Source of the DNA: CADCSY01 sp038255685 | GTDB lineage: Bacteria; Actinomycetota; Acidimicrobiia; Acidimicrobiales; CADCSY01 | Assembly (NCBI GenBank): GCA_038255685.1 | Contig: JBBSLC010000027.1 | Location: 1-24,473 of the forward strand | Direction: 5' to 3' | Length of the DNA stretch: 24,473 nucleotides | Part shown: piece by piece, positions 1 to 7,753 of the stretch | How the letters are laid out: every line of letters begins with the position of its first letter | How positions within the stretch are numbered: position 1 is the stretch's first letter | Notes under the pieces: generated by a model | What the model was told of the DNA's origin: nothing | The model's database searches: none | Seen by the model: the letters and a program-made list of their open reading frames with translations, nothing else | Position numbers and translations under genes: made by a program

Positions 1-1283
1 AGGTTGACCGCCACGTTGATGTCAGCCGCCCCGGAGTGGCTCGACCGCCAGCGAGCCATCTGGGAGGCCGCTTGCTCGAGGACCCACTCGCCGATGCCGA
101 AGATCGCTCCGCACTCCTCTGCGACCGGGATGAAGTCAGCGGGCGGGACGCGACCGCGTGTGGCGTGGTCCCACCGCACGAGGGCCTCGAGCCCGACCAC
201 CCTCCCCGAGCGCAGCTCGACGACCGGTTGGTAGACGAGGCTGAGCTCCCCGGCGTCCACGGCGAGGGCCAGGTCGGACTCGAGCTCGAGACGGGAGACG
301 AGGGCTCGGTGCATCTCCGGCTCAAAGGTGATGTGGCCCCCTCCTCGCTGGGCCTTCGCCTCGTACATGGCGAGGTCGGCGCTGCGGAGGAGCTGGTCCA
401 CCGTCGTCGCCGCACCGAAGCCGCTGGCGATCCCGATCGACATCCCGATCTGGAGGACCCGGTTGCCGAGGCTGACAGGCGGGCTGATCGCCTCGAGCAG
501 GCGATCGGCGACGTCCTTCGCCACGCCGACGTGGTCAACAGCGTCGATCAGCACCGCGAACTCGTCGCCACCGAGGCGGGCCAGCGTGTCGACCGGGCGC
601 ATGACCTGCCGCATGCGGTTGGCGAGCTGGACGAGGAGCTGGTCACCGGCGTGGTGGCCGAGGCTGTCGTTGACGAGCTTGAACCGGTCGACGTCCATGA
701 ACAGCACGGCGACCTCGGCCCGCGAGCGCGTCGAGGCAGCGAGCGCGTGCTCGAAGCGGTCGAGGAAGAGCGCTCGGTTCGGGAGGCGGGTGAGCGGGTC
801 GACGAGCGCCTCCGCGGCCTGGCGATCGCTCTCCGCCCGCATCTCCCGCTCGAGGTTGAGCCCGTCTGCAGTCCTGAGGCTGATCGCGAGCACGCCGGCG
901 AGGGCGCGGGCGAGGGTGTGCTCGTCGGGGTCGAAGGGCTCCTCTGCGCGAGCGATCAAGAGGTGACCCGCCCCGCCCTCCAGGGGGGCGGAGACGCAGG
1001 CGCAGCTGCCGAGGCCGACGACCTCGAGCGGACCGGCGCCCCCCGCAGCGGCCACGACGTCCGACACCGCCGGCGGGGAAGCTCCGAAGCCCACGTGTGC
1101 CTCGACGACCCCGCCGCAGACGAGCGCCCCGACGTCGGCCTCGAGGGCCTCGACCGCTCGCTCCACCCCGAGCTGTGCGATGGCCGCGCGCTCGACCGGC
1201 CCGGCGCGAGCAGCATCGGGGCTGAGCTCGGCGAGGTACTGGACGAGCTGGAGGATCGGCCAGCGGGGCGACGGTGCTGCCAC
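1..1283 (-). CDS. GAF-GGDEF-EAL cyclic-di-GMP turnover protein (3' end cut by window edge)
   Basis: The reading frame starts at a GTG (1281-1283) and runs open to the left edge, so 427 codons are visible and the EAL domain is incomplete. Residues about 20-145 look like a GAF-type sensory domain. Residues 160-320 are a diguanylate cyclase domain: PLTRLPNR near its start, GGDEF at 238-242, and an RxxD inhibitory site (R229, D232) exactly five residues before it. The EAL phosphodiesterase domain begins near residue 330 with YQPVVEL and EALVRW (E366-L368). Its later metal-binding residues lie outside the window. No membrane segment is seen, so it is probably cytoplasmic. The GTG lies four bases after the FIST gene's stop codon without a clear Shine-Dalgarno, so translation is probably coupled to that gene. 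The cyclase residues look intact. Whether the phosphodiesterase is active cannot be judged here. Confidence 0.9.
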   Translation of the reverse strand, partial: MAAPSPRWPILQLVQYLAELSPDAARAGPVERAAIAQLGVERAVEALEADVGALVCGGVVEAHVGFGASPPAVSDVVAAAGGAGPLEVVGLGSCACVSAPLEGGAGHLLIARAEEPFDPDEHTLARALAGVLAISLRTADGLNLEREMRAESDRQAAEALVDPLTRLPNRALFLDRFEHALAASTRSRAEVAVLFMDVDRFKLVNDSLGHHAGDQLLVQLANRMRQVMRPVDTLARLGGDEFAVLIDAVDHVGVAKDVADRLLEAISPPVSLGNRVLQIGMSIGIASGFGAATTVDQLLRSADLAMYEAKAQRGGGHITFEPEMHRALVSRLELESDLALAVDAGELSLVYQPVVELRSGRVVGLEALVRWDHATRGRVPPADFIPVAEECGAIFGIGEWVLEQAASQMARWRSSHSGAADINVAVN

Positions 1284-1287
1284 GGGA

Positions 1288-2472
1288 TCAGCCGAGCGCG
1301 AGGACGACGAGCGTCTGGTTGTGGAACCCGGTCATCCCCCGGGTGCGGGCGAACTCGCCGTAGGTGAAGAAGCCGCCCACCGGCACGCCGCCGGTCCGCT
1401 CACCGATGCGACGGACCTCCTCGGAGACCCCACCCTCACCGAGCACGCCCCGGCGGCCGATGCAGTCGAACGCGACCATCCCGAGGACCTCTTCCTCGCC
1501 GAGGTGAGCGAGCGAGCGATCGCACGCGACGTCGGTGGCGTCGAGCACCGAGTCGGCATCCCCCTCCATGAGCCAGGCCAGACCACCTTCGGGGACCTCG
1601 GCGATGCAGACGAGCGCCCGCTCGGCAGGATCCGCCTCGGCGACGAAGCGGGCCTCCTCGCCGCTGCGCCGGTCGACGCCGAGGGGATGGGTCGCGGCGA
1701 ACCGCGTGAACGCCCCACCGTCGGAGGCGAGCGACGGCGAGGCACCGAGGCGCTCGAGGTAGACGTCGAGGGCGGGCTGGCCGTCGAGGGACGTCACCCG
1801 GTTCCCCGTCGAGCCCGTGACCACCATCGGCTCGCCGACCCGTCGCCAGCCGTGGCTGAGCCCGATGCCGATGGGTCCGTCCGACGCCAGCCCCACGGCG
1901 ACGACGGCATCGGTGAGCACCGAGCGCCCGTGCAGCTGGTGGGTCCCCGCCATGTGAAGGTCGTCGCCGGCGCAGCCCCCCACGAGGGGGACGGCAGCGC
2001 CGATCACCTCGTAGGCACCCCTGATGACCTGCTGCTGGTCCCCGGCGAGTCCGTCGCTGAGGAGCACGACCACCCGGTGCGGCCGATCCTCGCCGGGCAC
2101 GGCTCCGCGCACCGCCGCAGACGCCGTCGCGCGCAGGTCCTCGGCTGCGCCCGTTGCGGCGGAGGTCGAGACCGAGAAGCCAGGCCCGCCGAGGGCGACG
2201 ACCACCACGCCGTCATCGCTCGCCCCACAGCCCGAGAGCTCACCTGCCGTCGAGCACCCCGCGAGGGGGACGTCGCCGCTGACGTCGCCGATGGTGTCGA
2301 CCAGCAGCTGGAGGTCGAGCGACGCACTGGCGAACACCAGCAGGAGCACGGGGTCCGCGCCGGTCAGGGCCGCATGAGCGGCCTCGTGCGCAGCCGTCGC
2401 CGCATCGGGAGATGACGACGAGCCGACGCCGACCCATCGGCTTGCTCTGGACGATGACAAGGGAGTGCTCAC
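1288..2472 (-). CDS. FIST N/C-domain signal transduction protein
   Basis: This 394-residue protein has the FIST architecture. The N-terminal domain spans about residues 40-230, with hallmark stretches PLAGCSTAGEL (near 69-79) and PLVGGCAGDD (near 162-171). FIST_C spans about 235-385 and ends in FDCIGRR, GGFFTYGEFA (366-375) and GFHNQTLVVL. FIST domains are regarded as small-ligand sensors, possibly for amino acids, that often associate with GGDEF/EAL or histidine-kinase outputs. No signal peptide or membrane span is visible, which suggests a cytoplasmic sensor. I chose the GTG at 2470-2472 because the 20 codons upstream (to 2532) are arginine/cysteine-rich and unlike FIST. The downstream GAF-GGDEF-EAL gene follows after four bases, so the two are almost certainly one operon and FIST may sense the signal for that enzyme. 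The ligand is unknown. Confidence 0.9.
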   Translation of the reverse strand: MSTPLSSSRASRWVGVGSSSSPDAATAAHEAAHAALTGADPVLLLVFASASLDLQLLVDTIGDVSGDVPLAGCSTAGELSGCGASDDGVVVVALGGPGFSVSTSAATGAAEDLRATASAAVRGAVPGEDRPHRVVVLLSDGLAGDQQQVIRGAYEVIGAAVPLVGGCAGDDLHMAGTHQLHGRSVLTDAVVAVGLASDGPIGIGLSHGWRRVGEPMVVTGSTGNRVTSLDGQPALDVYLERLGASPSLASDGGAFTRFAATHPLGVDRRSGEEARFVAEADPAERALVCIAEVPEGGLAWLMEGDADSVLDATDVACDRSLAHLGEEEVLGMVAFDCIGRRGVLGEGGVSEEVRRIGERTGGVPVGGFFTYGEFARTRGMTGFHNQTLVVLALG

Positions 2473-2608
2473 AGCACACCATCGGCACCTTCGGTGGTCC
2501 GGTGTAGGCAACGTTCGTCGACAGGCACCCATGGCGCCCGTCGAGAGGTCCCCCCTGCGACTGACCGTTGCGCCTCACCTCGGCGCCCTTCGTGCCGATG
2601 GGAGAGGG

Positions 2609-5569
2609 ATGCTGTTCGACGTCTGGCGATCGATGGAGGACGGCGCGCCAGCGCGAGCCGCCCTGCGCGCCGTGGTCGAGCAGGCGGCCGCTGCGCACGG
2701 TGACCATGCCGTGCTCAGGCTCCTCTCCGAGGACGGTTCGTGGGTCCGCACGGTCGAGGTCGCCCATCGCGACCCGGGCATGGCCGTCCAGCTCCGCGGC
2801 GAGCTCGGTGACGCCGACGAGCGGACGTCGTCCTGGGCGTGCTGGCCGGCGGTCTCCCGGGGTCGGACCGTCCACCTCGGGGCTGTCGACGCGGGCCGCC
2901 TCCTCCACCAGGCTCCTCGGGACCGCAGCTCCGACGTCGGCCGACACCGCGCGGGGAGCGTCGTGATCGCGCCGGTCGCCGTCGGCGGCGCGGTCATCGG
3001 GGCGCTCGGCGTGGTGCGGGAGCGCCGGCGGCCCTTCCAAGCCGTCGACGTCGAGGCGGTGGAGCACCTCGCCCACGAGGCCGGGCTGGCGATCGAGGCC
3101 GCTGGTCCGTCGGCCGGGCGCGACGACGCCCCGGATCATCTGCAGGGGAACGAGGGTGCGGAAGCGCGCGACGAGGCGTGGTGGCGATCGCTGATCGAGC
3201 GCTCGTCAGATCTCGTCCTCGTGATCGACCCGCTCGGGTGCGTCACCTACGCGAACCCGGCGGCGGGCACCCTCCTCGGGGTCGCGACCGACGCCCTCGT
3301 GGGCAGGGCGGTGAGCGAGATCCTCGAGCCGCTCGACGGGCCCGGGGCCGCCGACCTGGCAACCTCGCTCGCTGCGGGCTCGGGGATCGAGCCGGGTCGC
3401 TACCTGGTGCGCACCTCCGATGGTGGGTCCCGCACGATCGAGGTCCGAGCGGGCACAGAGGCCTCCGGGGCCCCCGGCGGATGGATCGTGAACGGTCGTG
3501 ACGTGACCGAGGCTGAGCGCAGGGAGGCAGCGCTCCGTCGGAGCGAGCGCCACTTCCGAGCGGTCGTGAGCCACGTCACCGACATCATCGTGATGCTCGG
3601 CGCTGACGGCCGGATGCGGTTCGCGAGCCCGGCTGGGAGCCGCATGCTCGGCTACGGCGAGGGAGAGGTCCCGCCGCACGTCTTCTCGCTGGTGCACCCG
3701 GACGACCGGGACGGCGTGCACCGCGACTTCGAGGCGAAGGTCGCGACCGACGAGGGTCCGTCGCCGATCACCTTCCGCATCGCCCACCGGGACGGCTCGT
3801 GGCGCCACGTGGAGGCCGTCGGGGCCAACCGTCTCGACGACCCCGACCTGCGGGCGATCCTGGTCACCCTCCGCGACGTGACCGAGCGGGTGGAGGCAGA
3901 AGCCGCGCTGGCCAGGAGCGAAGACCACCACCGACGGGTGGTCGAGCGGTCCCCCGAGGCGACCGCCGTCTACTGCGCTGGGCGGTTCGTGTTCGTGAAC
4001 CCTGCCGGCAAGCGCATCCTCGGCACCTTCGGCCAAGGCGACGTGGTGGGACGCTCGGTGCTCGACTTCGTGCACCCCGACTCGGTCGAGCGCATCCGTG
4101 CCGCGACCGTCGACGAGGTCGACGCCCCCACCACCGGTCAGCTCGTGGCTGCGGACGGGTCCATCGTCGACGTGGAGCTGGTGGCGCTCGCCACGACCTG
4201 GGACGGCGAGCCAGCGGTGCAGGTGGTCGTCCGGGACATCACCGACCACAACCGCTCGCAGGCGGCGCTCATCCACCAGGCGACGCACGACGCCCTGACC
4301 GGGCTCCCGAACCGCACGCTGCTGCTCGACCGCCTCGGCCAGGCGATCGCCCGGATGCGCCGCTCGGTCGGGTCCGTCGCGGTGCTCTTCCTCGACCTGG
4401 ACCGGTTCAAGGTGATGAACGATGCGCTCGGCCACGAGGTCGGCGACGAGATCCTGAAGGAGGTCGCCGCTCGGCTGCTCGGGGCCATACGGCCGAGTGA
4501 CACCGTGGCGCGCATCGGAGGTGACGAGTTCGTCGTCCTCGTCGAGGACCTCGAGCCCGGGCGCGATGCCAGCGACGTGTCGGCCCGCATCGAGGCTGCG
4601 CTCGCCGAGCCGATCCTCCGGCTCGATCACACCCTCTACGCGAGCGCCAGCATCGGCGTCGTCATCGCCGACCGGACGAGCACACCTGGCGAGCTGCTCC
4701 GCGACGCGGACTCAGCGATGTACCTCGCCAAGGAGGCAGGTCGGGGCCGGTCGGTCTGGTTCACGGCGGAGCTCCGCAAGCGGGTCGCCGAGCGCCTCGA
4801 CCTCGAGGTCGAGCTCCGCCTCGCGCTCGAGCGGGGTGAGCTGCAGGTCGTGTACCAACCCGAGGTCCGCATCGCCGACGGCTCCCCTCAGGGCGCCGAG
4901 GCGCTCGTGCGCTGGGCGCACCCCGAGCGTGGGCTCCTCGGTCCCGACCGGTTCATCTCAGTCGCCGAGGAGACCGGGCTCATCGTGCGCCTGGGGCGAC
5001 TCGTGCTCGAAGAGGCGTGCGCCGAGGCGGCGCGCTGGGATGTGTCCCTCGAGGCATCGGGGCGGTGGATGGGCGTCAACGTCTCGGCCGCCGAGCTGGC
5101 CCAGCCTGACTTCGTCGACGCCGTGCTCGGCACCGTTGCGCGCCACGGGCTCCCGCCGGGTCGGCTCTGCCTCGAGATCACCGAGAGCGTCTTGATGTGG
5201 GACCCGGCCCGGGCGGCGGAGGCGCTCGTCGCGCTGCGGTCGGGCGGCGTCACGGTCGCGATCGACGACTTCGGGACGGGCTACAGCTCGCTGAACTACC
5301 TCAAGCGGTTCCCGGTCGACTTCGTGAAGGTCGACCGGGAGTTCGTCTCCGGGCTCGGCGTCGACCCTGGGGACGCAGCGATCGTCCGGGCCGTCATCGA
5401 CATGAGCCACGCCCTCGGGCTCGCGGTGGTGGCCGAGGGGGTCGAGACGGTGCGCCAGCGCGACCAGCTGGGGGCGATGGGCTGCGACTTCGCCCAGGGT
5501 TGGCACTTCGGCCACCCCGTCAGCGGGGAGGTCCTCAGAGCAGGCTGGTCACCCACCCGGCCGGGCTGA
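2609..5569 (+). CDS. GAF-PAS-PAS-PAS-GGDEF-EAL cyclic-di-GMP signalling protein
   Basis: From ATG 2609 the protein has 986 residues. The order is GAF (about 12-165), three PAS/PAC units (192-302, 314-430, 440-552, each ending in a DVTE/DITD-like boundary), GGDEF (557-719) and EAL (730-977). The cyclase has GGDEF at 637-641 and an RxxD inhibitory site (R628, D631) five residues before it. The phosphodiesterase keeps EAL (764-766), the Asn of VNVSA (824), EITE, DDFGTGYSS (D886, D887), Lys907, EGVET (E943) and the Gln at 963. Both active sites therefore look complete, and the sensors may set which dominates. No membrane segments are seen. Start choice: the purine run GGGAGAGGG precedes ATG 2609, and the codons before it have weaker third-position GC. 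ATG 2531 and GTG 2465 are in-frame alternatives. It is divergent from the FIST operon. Confidence 0.92.
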   Translation: MLFDVWRSMEDGAPARAALRAVVEQAAAAHGDHAVLRLLSEDGSWVRTVEVAHRDPGMAVQLRGELGDADERTSSWACWPAVSRGRTVHLGAVDAGRLLHQAPRDRSSDVGRHRAGSVVIAPVAVGGAVIGALGVVRERRRPFQAVDVEAVEHLAHEAGLAIEAAGPSAGRDDAPDHLQGNEGAEARDEAWWRSLIERSSDLVLVIDPLGCVTYANPAAGTLLGVATDALVGRAVSEILEPLDGPGAADLATSLAAGSGIEPGRYLVRTSDGGSRTIEVRAGTEASGAPGGWIVNGRDVTEAERREAALRRSERHFRAVVSHVTDIIVMLGADGRMRFASPAGSRMLGYGEGEVPPHVFSLVHPDDRDGVHRDFEAKVATDEGPSPITFRIAHRDGSWRHVEAVGANRLDDPDLRAILVTLRDVTERVEAEAALARSEDHHRRVVERSPEATAVYCAGRFVFVNPAGKRILGTFGQGDVVGRSVLDFVHPDSVERIRAATVDEVDAPTTGQLVAADGSIVDVELVALATTWDGEPAVQVVVRDITDHNRSQAALIHQATHDALTGLPNRTLLLDRLGQAIARMRRSVGSVAVLFLDLDRFKVMNDALGHEVGDEILKEVAARLLGAIRPSDTVARIGGDEFVVLVEDLEPGRDASDVSARIEAALAEPILRLDHTLYASASIGVVIADRTSTPGELLRDADSAMYLAKEAGRGRSVWFTAELRKRVAERLDLEVELRLALERGELQVVYQPEVRIADGSPQGAEALVRWAHPERGLLGPDRFISVAEETGLIVRLGRLVLEEACAEAARWDVSLEASGRWMGVNVSAAELAQPDFVDAVLGTVARHGLPPGRLCLEITESVLMWDPARAAEALVALRSGGVTVAIDDFGTGYSSLNYLKRFPVDFVKVDREFVSGLGVDPGDAAIVRAVIDMSHALGLAVVAEGVETVRQRDQLGAMGCDFAQGWHFGHPVSGEVLRAGWSPTRPG

Positions 5570-6061
5570 GCAGCGGGTGCTCCTCGAGACGACGAGCCCG
5601 AGGGCGCCTGCCAGCGTGAGCGCGCCGCCCACCGCGAGCAGCCCCGGAGGGGCGCCTGTGTCGGCCAGTGCCCCGTCGCCCACGGAGCCGCTGCCGGTCG
5701 CACCGAGCCCAGAGCTCGCTCCGCCGCCCGTGCTCGGGCCGCCCGTGCTCGCGCCGCCCGTGCTCGCGCCGCCCGTGCTCGCACCACCCGTCATGGCCTC
5801 ATCGGGCTCGGGCAGCGTCGACGTCGTCGCCGGTGACGACGTCGTTGTCGTCGATGTCGGCGTCGTGGCACCGCTCGTCGGTGGTCCTCCAGCGGTGGGG
5901 CGCGTGGTGCTGGTGCCCTCCAGCGCCGCACGATCCTCGTCGGCCGATCCTCCGCCGCCGAGCGCTCCTGGGCGGATGACGGCCACGGTCACGCCGGCGA
6001 GGAGCACGAGGAAGATGGCGATCGCCAGTGCCGGGGTGGTGCGCGTTCGCAGCTGGATCAC
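5549..6061 (-). CDS. Probable sortase-anchored surface protein with LADTG sorting signal
   Basis: The predicted 170-residue protein starts at GTG 6061. A hydrophobic segment (residues 11-29) follows an arginine-containing N-terminus and could be a signal peptide or anchor. Next comes a low-complexity Thr/Ser/Pro/Gly stalk (about 49-130) that includes repeated GGAST units (91-116). The C-terminus has the tripartite layout of a sortase substrate: LADTG (132-136), a hydrophobic stretch (141-158) and an arginine-containing tail. LAxTG is the form recognised by class E sortases of high-GC actinobacteria. No folded domain is recognised in the stalk. The start lies 37 nt downstream of the tRNA-Gly 3' end, and the stop overlaps the 3' end of the convergent GGDEF-EAL gene by 21 bp. 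The frame stays open upstream through the tRNA, but that part is not credible protein. The start codon is uncertain. Confidence 0.7.
   Translation of the reverse strand: MIQLRTRTTPALAIAIFLVLLAGVTVAVIRPGALGGGGSADEDRAALEGTSTTRPTAGGPPTSGATTPTSTTTTSSPATTSTLPEPDEAMTGGASTGGASTGGASTGGPSTGGGASSGLGATGSGSVGDGALADTGAPPGLLAVGGALTLAGALGLVVSRSTRCSARPGG
5726..5785. repeat. Four tandem 15-bp copies in the stalk of the LADTG protein
   Basis: On the + strand, four units of GCCCGTGCTCGCGCC, with one or two substitutions in the outer copies, lie head to tail. On the minus strand they encode the GGAST pentapeptide repeats of the surface-protein stalk. Such in-frame repeats can change copy number by slippage and so alter stalk length. 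Confidence 0.85.
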
Positions 6062-6097
6062 CTCAGGGACGGGTGCAGGGGGGAGAGAGGTCGTTGG

Positions 6098-6171
6098 TGG
6101 AGCGGGTGACGGGAATCGAACCCGCATCGCCAGGATGGAAGCCTGGGACTCTGCCATTGAGCTACACCCGC
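6098..6171 (-). tRNA. tRNA-Gly (anticodon TCC)
   Basis: The minus strand folds into a full cloverleaf. The acceptor stem GCGGGTG/CACCCGC is perfect. The D arm is GCTC/GAGT with one wobble pair. The anticodon stem CCAGG/CCTGG holds loop CTTCCAT with anticodon TCC (reads GGA). The T arm has loop TTCGATT. The discriminator T is followed by an encoded CCA at 6098-6100. It lies 42 nt downstream of tRNA-Pro and the pair is probably one transcript. tRNA-Gly and tRNA-Pro also sit next to tig in mycobacteria. Confidence 0.97.
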
Positions 6172-6213
6172 AGCGGGCGCTCGGACCGCTGGTCGCGCTC
6201 GAACGCTAACCCG

Positions 6214-6285
6214 TCGGGGAGGGGGGACTCGAACCCCCGACCGCCACGTCCCAAACGTGGAGCGCTACCACTGCGCCACTCCCCG
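6214..6285 (-). tRNA. tRNA-Pro (anticodon TGG)
   Basis: The minus strand forms a 72-nt cloverleaf. The acceptor stem CGGGGAG/CTCCCCG is perfect, the D stem is GCGC/GCGC, and the anticodon stem CCACG/CGTGG holds loop TTTGGGA with anticodon TGG (reads CCA). The T stem GGGGG/CCCCC holds loop TTCGAGT. The discriminator A is followed by CGG, so the CCA end is not encoded and must be added after transcription, unlike the neighbouring tRNA-Gly. Confidence 0.97.
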
Positions 6286-6294
6286 GGCAGGGGA

Positions 6295-6300
6295 ACCCTA
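6295..6300 (-). promoter_or_regulatory. Candidate -10 box of the tRNA-Pro/tRNA-Gly unit
   Basis: TAGGGT on the minus strand ends nine bases before the mature 5' end of tRNA-Pro, which would give a very short 5' leader. No good -35 box is seen at 16-18 bp. It fits the TANNNT form of other -10 boxes in this window. Confidence 0.4.
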
Positions 6301-6349
6301 GCGGTGGCCTGCGTCTGACCTGCAGGAAGGGGGGCGCGTCGCGCGCCGG

Positions 6350-6355
6350 TACACT
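6350..6355 (+). promoter_or_regulatory. Candidate -10 box of tig, suggesting a leaderless mRNA
   Basis: TACACT ends nine bases before the GTG start of tig at 6365. Transcription would then begin within about three bases of the start codon. No Shine-Dalgarno is present in between, which supports a leaderless or nearly leaderless mRNA. No convincing -35 hexamer is seen. The tRNA promoter diverges from the same 79-bp gap. Confidence 0.5.
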
Positions 6356-6364
6356 TCCCGCCCT

Positions 6365-7753
6365 GTGAAGACGAGCGTCGAACCCCTCGAGGGCAACAAG
6401 GTCAAGCTCAGCGTCGAGGTGGACGAGGTCGAGTTCGACGAAGCCCTCGACCTTGCGTTCCGGCGCATCGCCCAGGAGGTGCGCATCCCCGGCTTCCGGC
6501 CCGGCAAGGCGCCTCGCAAGATCCTCGAGGCGCGCGTCGGGGTCGAGGCTGCCCGCCAGGAGGCGCTCCGCGAGTCGCTGCCGCACTACTACGCGAAGGC
6601 CGTCGGCGAGCACGAGGTCGACGTGATCGCACCGCCGGAGATCGACATCACGAGCGGCGAGGCCGACGGCCCCGTGGTCTTCGACGCCGTCGTCGAGGTG
6701 CGTCCGAAGATCACCGTCCCCGGCTACGGCGGGCTGCGGGTCGAGGTGCCGAGCCCCGAGGCCGACGACGCAGCGGTGGACGCGCAGATCGAGCGGTTGC
6801 GTGCCCAGTCGGGCGAGCTCGTCTCGGTCGAGCGCGAGGCGCGCGACGGTGACCACGTCAGCATCGACGTCGCCGGCTCGGTCGACGGCGAGCCGGTCGA
6901 GGGGCTCACCGCCGACGACTACCTGTACGAGCTCGGCTCCGACGCCGTCGTCCCTGAGCTGGACGAGCACCTCCGTGGTGGCAAGGCCGGTGACACCTTG
7001 GTGTTCGACGCCGCCCACCCCGACCCCGAGGAGGAGGCCACCATCGCCTTCCGCGTCCTCGTCAAGGATGTGAAGGAGCAGGTCCTCCCCGACGTGGACG
7101 ACGCGTGGGCGAACGAGGCGTCGGAGTTCGAGACGGTGGCCGCCCTGCGCGACGACCTGTCGACCCGACTCGGCGCCATCCGCAGGGTCCAGACCCAGAT
7201 GGCGCTGCGCGACGGCGTGATCGCCTCGCTCGTGGCACTCGTCGACGACGAGGCACCCGAGTCCCTCGTCGAGGCCGAGGTCGAGCGGCGAGCCAACGAC
7301 CTGCAGCACCGCCTCTCGCACCAGGGCGCGTCCATCCAGCAGTACCTCGAGGCGACGGGCACGACCGGCGAGGCGCTCATCGCGCAGCTGCGCGAGCAGG
7401 CGGTCGACTCGGTCAAGGCGGACCTCGCGCTGCGCGCCGTGGTCGACGCCGAGCACATCGACGTCGACGACGACGAGCTCGACGCCGAGATCGCCCGGAT
7501 CGCCGAGCGGGTCGGTGAGCCGGTGTCGACCGTGCGGTCCCAGCTCGAGCGCGCTGAGCAGCTCCCGGCGGTACGCTCGGACATCAAGAAGGGCAAGGCG
7601 CTCGAGTGGCTCGTGGAGCACGCCGAGGTCGTCGACGAGGACGGCAAGCCCGTCGACCGGGCACTCCTCGAGCCCACCCCGCCCGAGCCCGACGAGCCAG
7701 CCAGCGACGAGCCCGACCAGCCACCCAGCAACACCGAGGAGCGCTCAGCATGA
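6365..7753 (+). CDS. tig: Trigger factor, ribosome-associated chaperone/prolyl isomerase
   Basis: The 462-residue protein starts at GTG and matches trigger factor in length and domain order. The N-terminal ribosome-binding domain carries the signature GFRPGKAP (residues 43-50), which docks near the nascent-chain exit tunnel. It is followed by an FKBP-type prolyl isomerase domain (with RDGDHVSIDVAG and GGKAGDTLVFDA) and a long helical chaperone domain. The last roughly 30 residues form a Pro/Glu/Asp-rich tail. It helps new cytosolic proteins fold. Its TGA overlaps the clpP ATG (ATGA), so tig and clpP are co-transcribed and translationally coupled. tig-clpP-clpX is a widely conserved order, which supports the call. 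The start has no Shine-Dalgarno but sits just after a -10 box. Confidence 0.97.
   Translation: MKTSVEPLEGNKVKLSVEVDEVEFDEALDLAFRRIAQEVRIPGFRPGKAPRKILEARVGVEAARQEALRESLPHYYAKAVGEHEVDVIAPPEIDITSGEADGPVVFDAVVEVRPKITVPGYGGLRVEVPSPEADDAAVDAQIERLRAQSGELVSVEREARDGDHVSIDVAGSVDGEPVEGLTADDYLYELGSDAVVPELDEHLRGGKAGDTLVFDAAHPDPEEEATIAFRVLVKDVKEQVLPDVDDAWANEASEFETVAALRDDLSTRLGAIRRVQTQMALRDGVIASLVALVDDEAPESLVEAEVERRANDLQHRLSHQGASIQQYLEATGTTGEALIAQLREQAVDSVKADLALRAVVDAEHIDVDDDELDAEIARIAERVGEPVSTVRSQLERAEQLPAVRSDIKKGKALEWLVEHAEVVDEDGKPVDRALLEPTPPEPDEPASDEPDQPPSNTEERSA

Noticed and set aside
36..1367. Plus-strand open frame opposite the GAF-GGDEF-EAL gene
   Set aside because: The minus strand carries clear GGDEF and EAL motifs in the same DNA. 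The plus-strand product is low-complexity and unlike protein.
6062..6157. N-terminal extension of the LADTG protein into the tRNA-Gly gene
   Set aside because: The frame is open by chance through the tRNA. The hydrophobic N-terminus starting at GTG 6061 makes better sense.
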